64,000 nt of DNA from Filosporella fistucella (GCA_030077755.1 JAQJZZ010000011.1:1488001-1552000); one strand, 5' to 3'; shown: positions 30,112 through 40,857, counted from the first letter of the stretch. The notes: generated by a model from the letters alone, not told the origin. Numbers and translations are program-made.

Positions 30112-31163
30112 TGGGATGTTCTGTTTGAAATGGGAGGATTGGAATGAGTTGTATATATCAGTCACTGGCTTTGATTTCTTACTATTTCACATTTCAATGT
30201 TTACTCGCGTACGCTTGGGCTAATGAAAGTATAACTTACGCCTTTACTTTGAATGGTGACAAAATTGTTTGAGTCTCTGTGACGGCAGATGTTCTATGGA
30301 TTGATTGATTTACTCTTACGCGGTTCCAGCCATCTGTTTGGATAGCAATGCCGGAGTGGCCCAGCTTTGGCATCAGTTGCCGAACTGCGTCTACCTTAGG
30401 AGACGCACCTCACTTCATCACACTCGTGACCAGCAACCTACTCCACTGAGCGGTCGGGCTTCTATCTACGTATATACACATATCCATCGACAGAAGTGTT
30501 CTGTTTGTGATTGTGGTATACGTTTATGACTCGGCGACCAACTGTCCTCCTGTGTCTGTGGTCACTAGATACCTGGTGGGCTACGGCCACAATAAAGCCA
30601 TGTTGCAAATCCACTGGCCACAGCAACCGTGATTCCATGACCCCCTGGCCTCACAGGGAAAATCCTTCCCAACATCGTTTTCTATCGTCCAAATCGCCCG
30701 TTCCATACTTCCGTAACTCCAAAACCTCCCAAGATCCCGACTGCGCGAGATTTTGGGACTGTGTTTGCCCTTGTGTGGGCCAAGTGCTTGCTATATGCTC
30801 TGTAAATTGGTGGTGTCGTTTCAGTGAAGGTCAAAGAATCTGTTGAGCAGGACTATGGTTGCAGGAAGTGGTGATGCTCTCCCAGATCCACAGAATTGTG
30901 TGTGCTGTACGTTTGTTTTGTTGTACTCTGTATGATTTTACCGCACCTGAGATCGGGGTGGTCCAATTGAGGCTGGGTTGAGGTGGGAAAACTCTGAGGA
31001 GTTACCGCTCCCCAGCACAATCCCATCCATGACCGGAGCCGTGCGTGAACTGTCTGGCCCTGAGGATAATCCGAGATCGAGTCGCAGTCGCTTTCGAGGT
31101 TGCATACCCTACTCGCAAATCCATCGTCCTATTGGCCACGCTGTTATCTTCAGCATGATGGAT

Positions 31164-31222
31164 TGGCAGCCGCAAGATTCGAACCTACCAGCACAAGCTG
31201 TCTTCCCTCGACTGTGGCCATG
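31164..31222 (-). other. tRNA-like remnant (3' half)
   Basis: On the minus strand there is a B-box GGTTCGAATC inside a T-arm-like hairpin (GTAGG-TTCGAAT-CTTGC, with two G-U pairs), directly followed by GGCTGCC-A as an acceptor 3' strand would be. An A-box-like TGGCCACAG lies 40 bp upstream. The matching 5' acceptor strand GGCAGCC is not found within 130 bp, so a functional tRNA is unlikely. Confidence 0.35.
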
Positions 31223-31245
31223 AGAAGAGTATACACAGCAGATGC

Positions 31246-31440
31246 TCACCAGTACTTGCATCCCGAAAAGCCCTGACCGAAAGGCATCAAAAGCGACGAA
31301 ATGCTGATCACAAACGGCGAAGACCGTAGCCAATGCTATCAACACGAAGGAGGAAGAGAAGCCAGGTGGTCCCTCCACCGTGATTGGCTAAATAATGTAG
31401 CTGCATTCAAAATATCTGCTTCTAAGCTTGAATTGTAGAT
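31246..31440 (+). pseudogene. 3' tail of an F-box-like gene (third copy)
   Basis: Near-identical in long stretches to the 3' end of the gene at 50555-51442: both contain AAAAGCGACGAAATGCTGAT, then ACGAAGGAGGAAG and TTCTAAGCTTGAATTG at matching positions. A small deletion and a stop codon separate it from coding function. The 5' three quarters of the gene are absent here. Confidence 0.8.
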
Positions 31441-31716
31441 TTCAAGACAGGTTGTGGCGCCTTTTACGCAGTGCCCCTTTTGCCGCTGCCGCTGTTCGCA
31501 CGGTGATCAAGCGCAGAGTAGCCTGCATATCCTGAGAAGGGATGGGTCAGGGTGAATGATATCCAAATCCAAATTATTTGACATCTTAAAAAAATTTGTG
31601 ATGAATAAAATTGTTCATTTTGTGCAAGCGAGACTAAATAGACTTTGTGCCTTAACGCTAAGGACACGACACCAAGGAAAGCATCAAGAAACCACAATCA
31701 TTTGCACCTCGCAACT

Positions 31717-32269
31717 ATGGATTCACCCAAAATTGCCTTGCGACAAGTCAATCGCGCAGCTGCTGACGCAGCACATGCAGAACTGATCCAGTTTGTCAAC
31801 TTGCGCAACCCAGGCGTTGTAGACAAACAGCCGAACACGGTTCTGAATTTTGACAAGTATCTAATGACCTCAGATCTGCAGAAGACGGCCATGGTGGTGA
31901 AGGACTTCCTTGACGTAGGTAGCGCTTGGAAACTCCTATGTGAGTTTCATTTAGCTGACGACATTACAGAATACGGGCAAAAGACTCGCTGCCGATTTCC
32001 TCCAAGTCCAAGAAGCCAAACTCGAAAGATCATTCCTCGTGCTCTACTGCGCTCGGCAGAGCAGACAAATAAATACTGGGCTGGGGAAGCTCACAATTTT
32101 TCTTGCTTTGGGCCCATTGTCCCCTGCGAACGGGCTGCCGAAGCTCAGGAGCGATCAGAATGATGACTTAGAGAGTGGTGACGCGCTTGCGGTTGCAAGT
32201 GATGTACCGCAAATGCTTGATAGGAATGGCGGAGGTGGCTTTGCTCTTGTGTCAGATTGGACTGCTTGA
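31717..32269 (+). CDS. Uncharacterised 165-aa protein
   Basis: Two exons (31717-31914, 31970-32269); intron 55 nt (GTAGGT donor, AGCTGAC branch, TTACAG acceptor), phase 0. The N-terminal part is helical (ALRQVNRAAADAAHAELIQF); the middle is hydrophobic (RSFLVLYCARQ, GKLTIFLALGPL). Its last 18 bp overlap the last codons of the convergent gene on the minus strand, which makes the 3' end of this model somewhat doubtful; a further intron could exist. Family not recognised. Confidence 0.5.
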
Positions 32270-33975
32270 CGTGCCCAAGAGAGGATCGGATTCGAATGAC
32301 ACTGGCTCGAAGGGCACTGGTATGAAAACACGAACGTCGCAGTTCTCCCAATCTTCTGCGCTGAGGTTGGAAAGCATGGGGTCCTCTAGATTGACCCATT
32401 CCAATTAGTTTAGTTCTTGAACGGTAGCATAAGATTTTACCTTCGCGTTGCACAGCATTACTTTCTCCACTCTTCGATGTTGTTTCTGTTCCGTCTGGCA
32501 GGGTCATATCACCACTTTCTTCTGTCGCTCTCTGGTTTGTTATGTAGTGTGCGCTCCGAGAAGCTCCTTCTCTGTCTTGATCTTGCGTCCCATACATCGC
32601 ATACCCGAATCTCCCCCAATCCGCTGCACTAGTGGATGCTGCCAAGGGCAAGCTTCCTCCGCCGCATAAGTGCAGAGCGCGTTCGTCGCCGGGTTGGGTT
32701 GAAGTACCATCATCATGGTCACGAGATATGTCTTCTGGATGAACTGCAACATCGTTTGCATCCGTTGCCTGAGCAGGAGTTGCTGGACCGAGATGCGGGT
32801 TGGCCTGATGCGTCTTGCTAGACCCAAATCCTTCTAGACGGTAAACTTGCTGCAATATACGTGGTGTGGCTGGCGAATTGGTGGAGATTGAAGTTGTTCT
32901 CGACCGGATCGTGGCATTTGCAGGTTGCGTTTTCTGTTTCTTCGACTTCTGAGATGCAGCTTGCGGTGATTGAGGATATTGTGCTTTCCGCTTCGCCGAT
33001 TTTTGAGATGAGATCGAGGGCGCTTCAGATAAGCCGTGTACTTGCCGCGTGAAACATCTCACAAGAAGGCTTCGTCGAATACTTGCCCCGAGGCTCTCGA
33101 TGGTTGTTGTTTTGGCTAGTTTCTCCCAGCCATTTTTAACAAGGAGAGAGACAAAAGTCTCAAAATGATCACCCAGCGGCAACTTTTGCTCAAGTCTGTG
33201 CATTGGTCAGATGAAGATTGAGAGTGGGGAAAGCATCATTCTTACGTGGATCTGCCAATGCTCGAAGGGAGGATCAGGAGAATTCCGTTGCCAAACCTCT
33301 CCGTCAGCTTGTTGTACCTTCGGCCGGCTTTTACTTGTTCCCGCAGCGTGGAGATCATCGAATCATTGGCATTAGTCTCAACGCCCGCGATCTCACGGCC
33401 CAGATCTATATAGTCCTGGTCGAAACCTGCTCCTTTTCCTGGATATCTCTCCCTGAAGTAGTCGAACCAAAATAGGGCAAGGTACCTACTTCGCAAACAA
33501 GATTCATGATTCTCTGAGTGCTGTCGAACGGTCGCATCGTAGATGAAACGTAACGGACGGTAGGAAGTCTCTTCTGGTATGAGAGTAAAAGGTGCTGATG
33601 TCCAGAAAAACGTTACGTCTTTGCTCCAAGGAGCATACTTGGCAATCAATTTCTGCTCGTCCGGCACAGGCTCATTAATGGAAAGCACCTGCAAGTGTGA
33701 TGGTCGGCTTGGCTTTGGGCTGGAATCCTCGAGGTATTTTGTTTTCAGATAGAGTTTGATTTCGTGGTGCTACTTGATATTCAGCGGGACCGCAAGACAA
33801 TTAGGTTTGGATGTCTTAACGTTACCTGCTCACACAAGTCGTCGAGAGCTGCTGATCTGGCTTCGGACTCCAGTGCATGGAGCTTGTCAACAATAGAGCT
33901 CACACTGAGGCCGTTCCCCATGGCGTATGGTAGAACTCCTCTGTCAATGAATGAGTTGACGTTGGTGTTGTTCAA
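32252..33975 (-). CDS. Uncharacterised 493-aa protein
   Basis: Four exons (33975-33826, 33688-33246, 33195-32441, 32385-32252) with introns of 136, 50 and 55 nt. The last intron (GTAAAA donor, tandem CTAA branch, TCTAG acceptor) is supported because it replaces a biased low-complexity readthrough with EDPMLSNLSAEDWENCDVRV. Residues 1-200 look globular (KDVTFFWTSAPFTLIPE, SRYLALFWFDYFRERYPG); 260-430 are basic and low complexity (SQKSAKRKAQ, SQKSKKQKTQ), resembling nuclear localisation signals; the C-terminus is acidic. The start codon lies 9 bp from a 28-bp perfect palindrome. Family not recognised. Confidence 0.6.
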
Positions 33976-33984
33976 CTAAACCTC

Positions 33985-34012
33985 ATGCGTCGCCTACGCG
34001 TAGGCGACGCAT
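33985..34012. repeat. 28-bp perfect palindrome
   Basis: Each half is ATGCGTCGCCTACG read inward, with no spacer, giving a GC-rich, self-complementary site. It sits between the minus-strand gene ending its 5' side at 33975 and the plus-strand membrane protein gene. It could be a binding site for a dimeric regulator or a cruciform-forming sequence; nothing in the sequence decides. Confidence 0.95.
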
Positions 34013-34369
34013 TGGGTATAGCTCGCCTGTCGCTCGCTCAAAATAGAAGCTCGACCACGCCGCAATTCTCCACTTTGTATCATTTTCAAAGTCCCATAGA
34101 AGTCTTGATGAAAGTTTTCTCTTTCGTCCTCTCCCGCTATTCGCGCTCAGCACAGACCTGTTCCCTATTGAACATTACTTCGGTCTCGGGTCTCGAACAT
34201 GAAATACTTCCTCCTCGAGCGTGGGGATCCTCTTCCACATATAAGAACAGGCTGCAGGACAAGCCAATCTGCATGCGCCCTCTTCATCTCCCGTTGCTCA
34301 CCGCTGCTACACTGTGTTCGCCTTATTCTATACTCTCCTTATTGGGCTTCCTCTTATTCTCGAGAATTA

Positions 34370-35291
34370 ATGCCTGCTCACCTGTCTCCTATTTGTTCAT
34401 CACTTTTTGTATGTATCAGTACACTCAAATTCCTCGTCGTAGCGTGGCGGATCCGTTACGAGTGGACTCACTCCAAGCCCATCGTCAAGCCAGAGTCCAT
34501 TCGCGAACCTAGGTTATGGCTGGACACGGTCATGTCGGGGATCCTCTTCGTTCTGAGCGCATTGCTCTTGGGAAATGCTTTCTTTGGAATAGAGGAAAAG
34601 GAGAAAAGTTCACAGATGCTGCTCTCGTTAACCGGGGGTACGTTAGTCGTTCACCAGGTTGGTTACCCTATTCTTTTGAGAAATTTTGGATTGACGTCTC
34701 CAAGAGTGGATACTTATCGCTTTACTTTGGTGTTTGGCTGGGTTGGCTCTGGTTGGGCCCGATTACGTGTTTTCTTGTAACTCTTTCGACTAGTATACCA
34801 ATATCCCCAAGTGTTGGCCATACACAGGCTCTAAAGATTACGCTGCTTTCGTTTGTTTTGGCAGAACAGTTTACATTTTTCATTGCGTATACGGTTCTCT
34901 GTTTTCGAGGGACGTTGAAAAGATATCTTGGCAGTCTCATCTGGTGGAATTTAGGGCTTTGTTTGTTGGCATGGGCTGGTGCTCTGACTTCTCTGATTCT
35001 CTACGTGACAGGGAAAGTTGACTTCGTGACGTCCTTGTGGGTGAGTAACAAAATTGAATTCAAGGGGATTTGCTGATATCATAGTAGATAGATAATGTGG
35101 TGGCCATAGTGTGGGTTGTGTGGGTATTATGGAAGCAATGGGTAGCGTTGCAAACGGCTCGATCACAGAAGGACATGTCGGAGTTTGATATCATTCATGG
35201 AGGCTTAGGGGATGTAGCGAGTCAAGCTGAATCGTTGAGGCAGAATTCTATGAGTCAACTGGTAGTGCCTTCGGCTGTACACCTTGTATGA
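34370..35291 (+). CDS. Multi-pass membrane protein, uncharacterised
   Basis: Three exons (34370-34657, 34705-35040, 35088-35291), both introns 47 nt and phase 0, encode 275 aa. At least five hydrophobic segments are visible, for example ILFVLSALLLGNAFFG, YLSLYFGVWLGWLWLG, FFIAYTVLCF, GLCLLAWAGALTSLIL and VVAIVWVVWVLW; the C-terminal tail is polar. The first intron (CAG-GTTGGT donor, TTGAC branch, CCAAG acceptor) is needed to change frame. The alternative is a one-base deletion near 34693 joining RNFGL to DVSKSGYLSL, which reads plausibly and cannot be excluded. The start is uncertain: ATGs at 34199 (same frame) and 34273 (other frame, strongly hydrophobic) also exist. No family recognised. 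Confidence 0.6.
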
Positions 35292-35999
35292 TCCGAATGG
35301 GAGTGGTTGATATTCACCTGTCAGCAAGCACACATATACGTTTAACCTAGGTGCATATTGGATAATCCCATTAGCTGCACCAAATTTGTCATTGGTATGA
35401 AACGTGCCTAGGCTCTTTTCCAAATCCATCAACGAGATCATCATGCCTGACGTTTCGGCGGAGAAAGGGAGCGTGCAGAGTGGTGATGCTGTAATTGTTA
35501 TAGAATCAAGGAATTTTAAATGACAATACATACTGTATCCTTACACACAATACGTCAAGTCCTTCAACATTTGGATTCAATATAATAGCACCAGAGCACC
35601 AAGGGAAAGGTATCCGATATATGCCGCGGCGGTGGAGCAGATAACTAGAGCAGGAATCGTGGGAGCTACGGAAAAACTTCCTCTAGTGGCGCAAACAGGT
35701 TTGGCATACTCCGAGAACTCTACGACATGCTAGACAACTTAAATGCTATCCAATAGTCTCCTTCTCAATAACGCGATAAGTGACGAGTACCCTTGTAGAT
35801 AGGAAGCACATCTGGGAATTAGCTACCCTAATCTCCTTGGTTTTGCTTTCCAGTTTCATCCGAAATATTGCAGCACAATTGTCAAGCTTGACCTGGTAGA
35901 CTAAATTATTGTGTTTAGAAGAGCACCTTGCGTAGATTGTCCTCAGTGTTCGCTCTTATCATTTTATCCTTACCAGAATTCGTCCATCACTTCACTACG
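35292..35999. other. Intergenic
   Basis: No supportable gene. A minus-strand frame at 35205-35531 overlaps the end of the membrane protein gene and lacks family resemblance. Confidence 0.45.
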
Positions 36000-37313
36000 A
36001 TGGCTCCTTCGTGTACAATCTTAGAATATCTTTCTCGTCCTAATCCAAAGCTCTGGACGGGCATGAGCGCATCCGGTACGCTCACTGTGAATGATAAATG
36101 GCTCCCCATCGAAGGTGTGCGACCTTGGACCGACTTTACCATGGATATCTTATGTTCTAGATACAAGAAACTATTGAACAAAACGCTTCCTCCTTTCGAC
36201 CCCCGTCAACTTATCGAGCATGCACACCTAGACGAAGTGTCGGGGGAAGACACAATCGAAACACTCGTCAATGTTAACAATCTGCTTCCAGTGAGCAATG
36301 CTCTTCACGCAGCTGGCAAAGGGTATTATGGGAAAGGCTCAAAGTTCTTCAGTAAGCAGTCTGATGGATCTCCTGACTGGGGATTATCAGATGGGGTGAC
36401 TAAGAATGATGGACTTACTACACTTCGCAACTTCTGCCCAGGAGACATCAAGGCATCTTCGAAATGGACTGGTCACAACCTGTATGAGCTAGACTGGAGT
36501 AATTATCTCGACAATCCACAGCTCGCAAACCAAGCCAGGCCCCTCGAACAAGCTCAACACTACGGCATCAACCTTGGCACAAGGTACGCTTGGATACTGA
36601 CGGACAGAGAGCTGGTAGTAATTCGAATCAGGAACTCTGAAGACGACGTCGAGTTCCAGCCACCAAGGCCATCTCGCAATACTCCACACCGCCGCATGCC
36701 TTCAGATATCTCTACTGTGTCTACAGCTTTCAGTGCGATGTCCATCGATCATTCTGCATACAGCGGACAAAGCGGGAGCAGTTCGGGAATAAACCCAGCT
36801 CCACTCGAAATTGCACGCATATCGTGGTCGGCAGGATCAAAGTCTTCGAAAGTGAAGGAGCAAGAATTGACAGTGAATTTGAGCTTGTTCTTTCTCGCCC
36901 AACTTGCTTTTGAGGACCGTTCGATATCAACCTCGTATCCTGCCTTGACTCAAGCACGAACCAAACATACCCAGACAGGCCCTCGTTCTCCACCATCATC
37001 AAGAAAAGTACAGTCACAGAGCACCGATCCTGTGAAATATTGGTTACCGTCGAAGGATATTGCATGGGACGTTATAAAGACAGATATAGCTGTATATCTC
37101 ACGGATGCATTGGTGGAACAGAACCGAAGAGATGGAGAATCGGGTTACCTCATCACGGTTCGAGAAAAAATAAACAAAGAGGAGCTCGGAGCAATGATAG
37201 CAGATTTGAAGGCGGACACAGCAGCATGGAGAAATGAGGGAGGGTCGTATAGTGAATCGACAACCTGCAAATCTCGAAATTATTATGGACGGACTTCTCC
37301 GTCTGGCTCATAG
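36000..37313 (+). CDS. PD-(D/E)XK nuclease-like protein
   Basis: Single exon, 437 aa. The centre has features of the PD-(D/E)XK nuclease-like domains found in many fungal proteins of unknown role: CPGDIKASSKW with Asp149 and Lys151, then PLEQAQHYGINLGTRYAWIL from residue 181 and TDRELVVIRI, i.e. a D-x-K core followed by an amphipathic helix and two strands. A Ser-rich low-complexity linker follows (about 245-280), then a conserved-looking stretch with VNLSLFFLAQLAFED. The start was taken at 36000 (MAPSCTILEYLSRPNPKLW); the frame is open to an ATG at 35928. It lies 280 bp upstream of a small protein kinase gene on the same strand. The catalytic status is inference from motif spacing. Confidence 0.65.
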   Translation: MAPSCTILEYLSRPNPKLWTGMSASGTLTVNDKWLPIEGVRPWTDFTMDILCSRYKKLLNKTLPPFDPRQLIEHAHLDEVSGEDTIETLVNVNNLLPVSNALHAAGKGYYGKGSKFFSKQSDGSPDWGLSDGVTKNDGLTTLRNFCPGDIKASSKWTGHNLYELDWSNYLDNPQLANQARPLEQAQHYGINLGTRYAWILTDRELVVIRIRNSEDDVEFQPPRPSRNTPHRRMPSDISTVSTAFSAMSIDHSAYSGQSGSSSGINPAPLEIARISWSAGSKSSKVKEQELTVNLSLFFLAQLAFEDRSISTSYPALTQARTKHTQTGPRSPPSSRKVQSQSTDPVKYWLPSKDIAWDVIKTDIAVYLTDALVEQNRRDGESGYLITVREKINKEELGAMIADLKADTAAWRNEGGSYSESTTCKSRNYYGRTSPSGS

Positions 37314-37595
37314 GCACTTCAGAGCAAAAATAACGAAAAGAGGTCGTGTAGATATAGCTTGATAGCCTACGGGTTGAACCTACCTTATCAAATTTCAATA
37401 TCAATTCTTATTGCATGCAAATACAATAAATAAAATATCTTGTGATGCGCTCTTCGAGAATCATTGTCAAGAAAGTCAGGTTGCCAGATCTCGCTTACTG
37501 TAAGCGCCGGGCGCTGGTTTTCGTGTCCTTAAATATGGTCCCTCTAACTTCTCGTCTCGAACACTCAAATTCCTCGACCTTGCACATCGTCAGGT

Positions 37596-38614
37596 ATGGC
37601 GCATGTCTCAACTAATATGACTGGCAGCTACAGCTACTGTCCCGGCCACTGTCGGACTTTCGAAAAGCCATTGCAAATTTTCAAGGCGCCTCTAGCCATT
37701 GGAGGATCAGGTCAAGTTTACCAAGCAACGTCAGAAGATGGAAGGGCTTACTTCGTCAAATTGGTTAGTTGTTTTCTTTCTCAAATTTACGAGCTCTGAT
37801 TAATTCATCAGGAAGTACAAACCCTATTCTGAAAAGGAGATAGAATGGGATCGAACATTATTGCTGAAAAAAAAAATTCTGCTGTCGGACGCTGATCTCG
37901 ATTATTGTTTCAACTCATGGCATCGCGAGAGCCGCGCTTATGAGCGAATCGATGAATGTGTCAAAGATCCAGCACGCTCTTTTTTCCCAAAGTATTATGG
38001 AACTGGGAAGCTTTTATATTCATCGTGTCCTAAGCAATGGCGTCAGGCATTTCCTGACTCTGGACACGTTCATGTGGTTGTGCTTGAGCTACTCGACAAC
38101 TCTTCTACCTCCCGGGGTGCACAAGATATGCAACTAAGTGATCACTCAATCGTCACAGCTAAGGGGCTCTACTCTGACAGGATGAGCCTCGAATATATTC
38201 ACATTTTCATCCACCTGTGCGAAATTGTCGAGACTTTACATAAAGCCAAGGTTATTCATGGCGATCTAAAACCAGACAATCTTATCGACTATGCTGCCAC
38301 AATGAGGTCGATGCTCTTTGATTTCAGCAAGTCTTGGACCTACTCAGAGGGCCAATACTGTGTTGACCCCTTCAAGAAGAATCCTTGGACATTCGAACAG
38401 CGAAGAAATGCGGAGCTTGCTACAGTCCAGCATATGGTGCTCCAGTGAGCTTTTCATTCTCCTTTTTGGAAACCTACAGAACTAATTTGAAGATAGGGAG
38501 GACAAGGAATGCGAAGAGAACCAATTCCTGAGGGCAAAGTTTCCAAGATTGTCAAAGTGCCATCGTTGTGTGAAGCTAATGGAGCAGATAACTCTGCACT
38601 CCAATAAATCATAG
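37596..38614 (+). CDS. Small protein-kinase-fold protein
   Basis: Three exons (37596-37763, 37816-38444, 38497-38614), introns 52 nt each, 304 aa. Kinase motifs: glycine loop LAIGGSGQVYQAT, VAIK-type Lys in YFVKL, a helix-C Glu in HRESRAYERI, catalytic loop VIHGDLKPDNLI and metal-binding DFS instead of DFG (LFDFSKSW). The activation segment is very short and there is no APE motif, so this resembles the small, divergent fungal kinases rather than classical Ser/Thr kinases. The last intron (GTGAGC, GAACTAAT branch, GATAG) replaces an early stop and adds 39 residues with two CxxC-like cysteines (KCHRC). The gene follows the PD-(D/E)XK-like gene on the same strand. Confidence 0.75.
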
Positions 38615-39690
38615 GCTGAGAATGCGTCGAAACCAATTCCTCCACATCCTTACCACCAAGCATTGAAAGAAGGTGATGAGAGGAAAGTAGAGGCTGCCTT
38701 GATTGAGTGCCTCGTCTCATCTGCAGTAAAATAAGGGGATGCGGTGGACACAGCGGCGAATAATATGAAGGGAACGTGCTGTTTTGATAATTCTGCTGGG
38801 ATATCACTATTTATTTTTTGTGTTTGACTAGAGTCAATTAGCATGATCCGAGAACAATAGCATTAAAAAGGAGAATCATTCCCTGAGAGTTAAATGTGAT
38901 TAACCAATAAGTACAGACACACTAGAAAGTAAAGTCGAACCTCCACAGAAGAAATAATGGTGTTGATAGCTCTGCCATATGTCAGGCTGATTATTTTCTG
39001 CTATTTTGCAAAATCTTGCAAAATCTTGCAAAATAGTCCGAGTCGACGCTCATTCAGTGGGTTTGCAGCCTATGCCATAGCGGCCCACATTGGTACATCT
39101 TGGAGTGTAAGTATTGCAAGTTGAAGACCTGTCAGCCCTGTACGAATAAGACTTAGCCTGAGAGTACGTTGCTATCGTTTGTCACTCTCTAGCCTCTGGA
39201 AAATGCCTAATGATTTTCATCAGCATTCACTGAGTGGCTTTGATATTGCTCTCGAGTATCAGAACCTACTTACCTCATTGGATATGGCTCAACAGAGACA
39301 ATCCCGCATGGCATCCGAATACCCCATCAACCTTCAGCCACACCACCGCGTGGCCCGCGTCCGTCAACACCCGAGCACAGCAGTTTGAGTCTCTTGCAAT
39401 CCGCCCAAGTTCCTCCAATTGAGGACCATGGGGACCCCAGCTCTCAGCGTGTGAACACACATCTGCCTCTTATAACTGGAGAATCGGTGACATCCGCCAA
39501 CCTCTTTGCCATGTTCCCTCTCAACCCTATTCCTCTTCCACTGGGCTAGCTAGCATTCCTCCATCATGGCCCTTTCTACGGCCCCAAACTTCCTTACTTT
39601 TAGAAGAGATGGGTCTGCTCTCCGCAGACTCTTTGTGTGTTCTCAAGGCTAGGAGTGAATTTTTTGACGGTGATGTCGAACTAATTGCCT
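38615..39690. other. Intergenic, possible decayed gene
   Basis: A plus-strand frame at 39202-39390 (MPNDFHQHSLSGFDIALEY) is followed in another frame by PPIEDHGDPSSQRVNTHLPL and, further on, by GLLSADSLCVLKARSEFFDG, ending near 39715. The frame changes have no good splice sites, so this may be a pseudogene. No family recognised. Confidence 0.3.
39006..39034. repeat. 10-bp tandem repeat, 3 copies
   Basis: TTGCAAAATC occurs three times in tandem (the last copy ends with A). Confidence 0.9.
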
Positions 39691-40279
39691 TCATCCGTAT
39701 CTCTCAACCGTGGTGAACTTGTGGACATAGAATGTAAGGTTTGTTGTTGCTTCGAGGTTAGAATAGGTGTTTTTGGGTGTGGATGGTTTAGATACCTGGG
39801 TGCTTTTGTGAACTCCTTCTAGATATGCCTTGTTGTGGTATTCAAATTCGCTAGTGAGCGCGCTCTTTGCGCATCTCATGCAGTCCCTTTGACCGTCCAT
39901 GGTCAAATTTTCTGAATGACACGCACAAATTAACCCAATACCGAGACTCAATTCATCCTTGCGAATATGGTTCTTGTCGTGGTATGATTTAGTCCCTCCA
40001 TTGAACCATTGTGAAAACCAGCGGAGATCTTTTATATTAGATTAGATATATAAGAATACTAATGGGATAAGACCCACCAGACTCAATCTGCCTGGTGTGG
40101 CTGATGTGTCTTGATTGTCCTTTGAGTATATTATAACTAGAAACAATGCTGTTCGTCACGACGTTTCCCTGAATTGAAATCTTGGAGCCAGTTTGCTGAA
40201 CGGGAACTTGCGAAAAATCTACCCCGCCCCTGAGCTTTTCTCCCAAGGGATCCTTAGGGCAAACTTGGGAGTGTTCCAT
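39691..40279 (-). CDS. Uncharacterised 179-aa protein
   Basis: Two exons (40279-40078, 40028-39691); intron 49 nt (GTGGGT donor, TCTAATCTAAT branch region, AAAAG acceptor), phase 1. The start has a perfect Kozak context, GCCACCATGG. A cysteine-rich segment, ICACHSENLTMDGQRDCMRC, could bind a metal. The promoter side abuts the decayed F-box-like copy at 40440-40857. No family recognised; the model rests on phase, splice signals and start context only. Confidence 0.4.
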
Positions 40280-40439
40280 GGTGGCTTCGAGCTTAGGGTA
40301 GGAGGGTTTGGGGTGAGGAGTTGGCCGGACGGTTCTGGAGAATGTCTGAGCTGTGGGAGTTCACATTTGGAGGGACTCTTGGAGTATAGACTTGCCTTCT
40401 TGTTGATTCCATACTTCGGCCGTCAAATTCTGCAGGTCA

Positions 40440-40857
40440 CAGAGCTCGCCCCATACGGAGTTTGACTGGCGTCGTCGCTCTCGTGGAAGGTAAGTAAGCG
40501 TATTTGAGGCAGATCGCACGGAATGTCCTCAATACTGATGCCACTAGGTGGTGTGCGGCGTGGAGTCTTAATACCGGCATCGAGCGGTAGTAGTCGAGCT
40601 CATGCGGAGATATAACACAAGTTTTGCGTAGTAGCCTCAGCAGGTAGAGCAGTCGTGTTGCTATGGAATATATCGAAGATTAAAGGGGAGAGATGCTTGC
40701 CATAACGAAGGCTGGATGTTGACCTAGCATCAAGAATGGAGATGAAAGGAGCCATGATGGAATAGGATTAGCAGAAAAAGAAATTCAACAGCTCGTTCAT
40801 AGGTTGTGAGCAACTGTGAACGTGACATGCAATTCTCTATCTGGTTGTTCCACAGCT
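40440..40857 (-). pseudogene. Decayed copy of the F-box-like gene (5' part)
   Basis: Nucleotide sequence follows the region 50402-50885 in inverted orientation, including about 140 bp before the start codon (shared CCTATGAACGAGCTGTTGA), the start region (ATG at 40703) and the segment FHSNTTALPAE. It has stop codons in the main frame (after CYISA, and later after LRMGRAL) and small indels that shift the frame. The 3' half of the gene is absent. Confidence 0.85.

Larger units (their letters stand above)
30112..31716. other. Intergenic with two remnants
   Basis: No intact gene. The right part contains a tRNA-like remnant (31164-31222) and the tail of an F-box-like gene (31246-31440), listed separately. 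The left part (30112-31160) shows nothing supportable. Confidence 0.45.

Noticed and set aside
31164..31300. A complete tRNA gene on the minus strand
   Set aside because: The 5' acceptor strand GGCAGCC is missing within any plausible distance, so only a remnant is listed.
32145..32440. Continuation of the 493-aa gene to a stop at 32145 without the last intron
   Set aside because: The readthrough is His/Ser/Arg-biased, whereas splicing 32440-32386 gives an ordinary acidic C-terminus with good splice and branch signals.
40420..40500. A GC-AG intron and upstream coding exon for the minus-strand gene at 39691-40279
   Set aside because: The phase fitted, but this stretch is part of the decayed copy of the F-box-like gene, so the upstream frame is pseudogene sequence. 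The gene has its own start with a perfect Kozak context at 40279.
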